Part shown: piece by piece, positions 6,411 to 6,417 of the stretch | Layout of the letters: the number at the start of each line of letters is the position of its first letter | How positions within the stretch are numbered: the first letter of the stretch is position 1 | Assembly: GCA_003553305.1 (NCBI GenBank) | Contig: PWEB01000116.1 | Span: 1 to 6,417, forward strand | DNA length: 6,417 nucleotides | Direction: 5' to 3' | DNA from: Syntrophomonadaceae bacterium | GTDB taxonomy: Bacteria > Bacillota > Dethiobacteria > DTU022 | Program-made: the position numbers and the translations under genes | The notes under the pieces: generated by a model | Seen by the model: only the letters and a program-made list of their open reading frames with translations | Told to the model about the DNA's origin: nothing | Databases searched by the model: none

Positions 6411-6417
6411 CAAGATA
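6394..6417 (+). repeat. 11-bp tandem repeat, at least 2.2 copies, cut by the window edge
   Basis: TATAATCAAGA occurs at 6394-6404 and again without spacer at 6405-6415, and the next two bases (TA) begin a third copy. The match is exact over all 24 visible bases. The left boundary is sharp: base 6393 (T) breaks the period. The unit length is close to one DNA helical turn. The total copy number is unknown because the sequence ends here. Confidence 0.85.

Larger units (their letters stand above)
6320..6417. other. AT-rich non-coding end region
   Basis: The 98 bases after the hfq stop hold no credible gene and are about 18% G+C (18 of 98 by hand count), far below the flanking coding DNA. No GC-rich stem followed by a U-run is present. 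The only hairpin near the T-run at 6350-6355 is an AATT-GTT-AATT stem, too weak to call a terminator. The right end carries a short tandem repeat and a small dyad, listed separately. The region could hold a promoter for a gene beyond the window. Confidence 0.8.

Overview
The window is a compact run of five co-oriented plus-strand genes with no insertions: miaB (3' part only), mutS, mutL, miaA and hfq, followed by about 100 bases of very AT-rich DNA. Intergenic gaps are tiny: a 2-base overlap for miaB/mutS, 2 bases for mutS/mutL, 23 for mutL/miaA and 38 for miaA/hfq. No convincing terminator or promoter interrupts the run, so it reads as one operon whose start lies left of the window. No RNA gene, CRISPR array, insertion sequence or phage gene is visible.

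Organism: the protein sequences and gene order point to a Firmicute of the Clostridia type. The signs are strong purine-rich Shine-Dalgarno sites, a TTG start, a miaB-mutS-mutL-miaA-hfq order related to the Bacillus and Clostridia arrangement, and a MutL with the nicking-endonuclease motifs found in bacteria that lack MutH and Dam methylation. This assignment is inferred from sequence style; no database was searched.

Layout: 1-557 is the C-terminal part of MiaB (end of the radical-SAM domain plus the TRAM domain). 554-3184 is full-length MutS, starting at a TTG that overlaps the miaB stop. 3187-4998 is MutL, with intact ATPase motifs and an endonuclease-type C-terminal domain. 5022-6017 is MiaA. 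6056-6319 is Hfq with a short acidic tail. 6320-6417 is about 18% G+C by hand count, has no gene, and ends in an 11-bp tandem repeat carrying two TATAAT hexamers that runs off the window edge.

How the genes fit together: MutS and MutL are the mismatch-recognition and nicking/matchmaker parts of post-replicative mismatch repair. MiaA and MiaB carry out successive modifications of tRNA adenosine 37 (i6A, then ms2i6A). Hfq is the RNA chaperone classically linked to miaA. The window is mainly a well-conserved housekeeping locus, and I found no new system in it. The points most worth a second look are an Asn in place of the last Glu of the MutL endonuclease motif, the TTGA coupling of miaB to mutS, and the repeat/dyad structure at the right edge.
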